From CAZVYN01 sp964631125 (GTDB lineage: Bacteria; Eisenbacteria; RBG-16-71-46; CAIMUX01), in the NCBI GenBank assembly GCA_964631125.1, contig CAZVYN010000117.1, positions 1 through 7,567 of the forward strand: a stretch of DNA of 7,567 nt. The letters are read 5' to 3'. A program made the position numbers and the translations under genes. Positions 7,562 through 7,567 of this stretch are shown here, one piece after another; the stretch's first letter is position 1; each line of letters begins with the position of its first letter. Below the pieces are notes generated by a model that did not search any database, had not been told where the DNA came from, and worked only from the letters and a program-made list of their open reading frames with translations.

Positions 7562-7567
7562 ATGTCC
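7562..7567 (+). CDS. Probable start of the next gene (first two codons only)
   Basis: ATG TCC at 7562-7567 follows GGAG (7551-7554) at a 7-nt spacing, a good translation start. Only Met-Ser is visible, so the product cannot be named. From context, another arsenic gene such as arsM would be a sensible expectation, but that is inference. The gene is separated from arsS by about 130 nt and the long palindrome, so it may have its own promoter. Confidence 0.35.

Noticed and set aside
7447..7563. Minus-strand open frame of 38 codons ending in the same GAIQ-stop as ArsS, open to the window edge
   Set aside because: The shared end is a consequence of the palindrome. The rest has no recognisable motif, and a plus-strand start with a ribosome binding site overlaps it. 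It could only be judged with sequence beyond 7567.

Overview
The window comes from a GC-rich bacterium; nearly every codon ends in G or C and long antisense reading frames stay open. Nothing in it fixes the phylum. All credible genes lie on the + strand and look like one long operon. It reads as a leucine/isovalerate degradation module followed by a two-gene arsenosugar module. I see no rRNA, CRISPR array, insertion sequence or integrase, and no tRNA that folds convincingly.

Region by region: 1-398 is a non-coding leader with a very GC-rich imperfect repeat and a plausible sigma70-type promoter (-35 near 303, -10 near 326). Then come the 3-methylcrotonyl-CoA carboxylase beta subunit (399-2006), an enoyl-CoA hydratase of the methylglutaconyl-CoA hydratase type (2073-3086), the biotin carboxylase part of the methylcrotonyl-CoA carboxylase alpha subunit (3115-4674), the remaining biotin-carrier part as a separate overlapping gene (4671-5138), and HMG-CoA lyase (5135-6070). 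The order equals liuB-C-D-E of Pseudomonas, without liuR or liuA in view. Together these enzymes convert 3-methylcrotonyl-CoA through 3-methylglutaconyl-CoA and HMG-CoA to acetyl-CoA and acetoacetate.

Without a break, the HMG-CoA lyase gene overlaps an AhpD/CMD-type peroxidase-like gene (6063-6389), which overlaps arsS (6389-7429), a radical SAM enzyme for arsenosugar synthesis. Junctions are ATGA at 4671, ATGA at 5135, an 8-nt overlap at 6063-6070 and TGATG at 6387. This implies translational coupling of carbon catabolism to organoarsenic chemistry, the most surprising aspect of the layout.

The arsS stop codon lies inside a perfect inverted repeat with 25-bp arms and a single central base (7413-7463), probably a terminator or RNA-stabilising hairpin. 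Beyond it, about 100 nt of intergenic DNA carry two small overlapping palindromes and a 9-nt direct repeat, and end in a ribosome binding site and ATG at 7562, where the next + strand gene probably starts.

Most notable: the carboxylase alpha subunit is split inside its BT linker domain, the hydratase carries two insertions (one strongly acidic), the liu and ars modules are fused, and the 51-nt palindrome contains the arsS stop.
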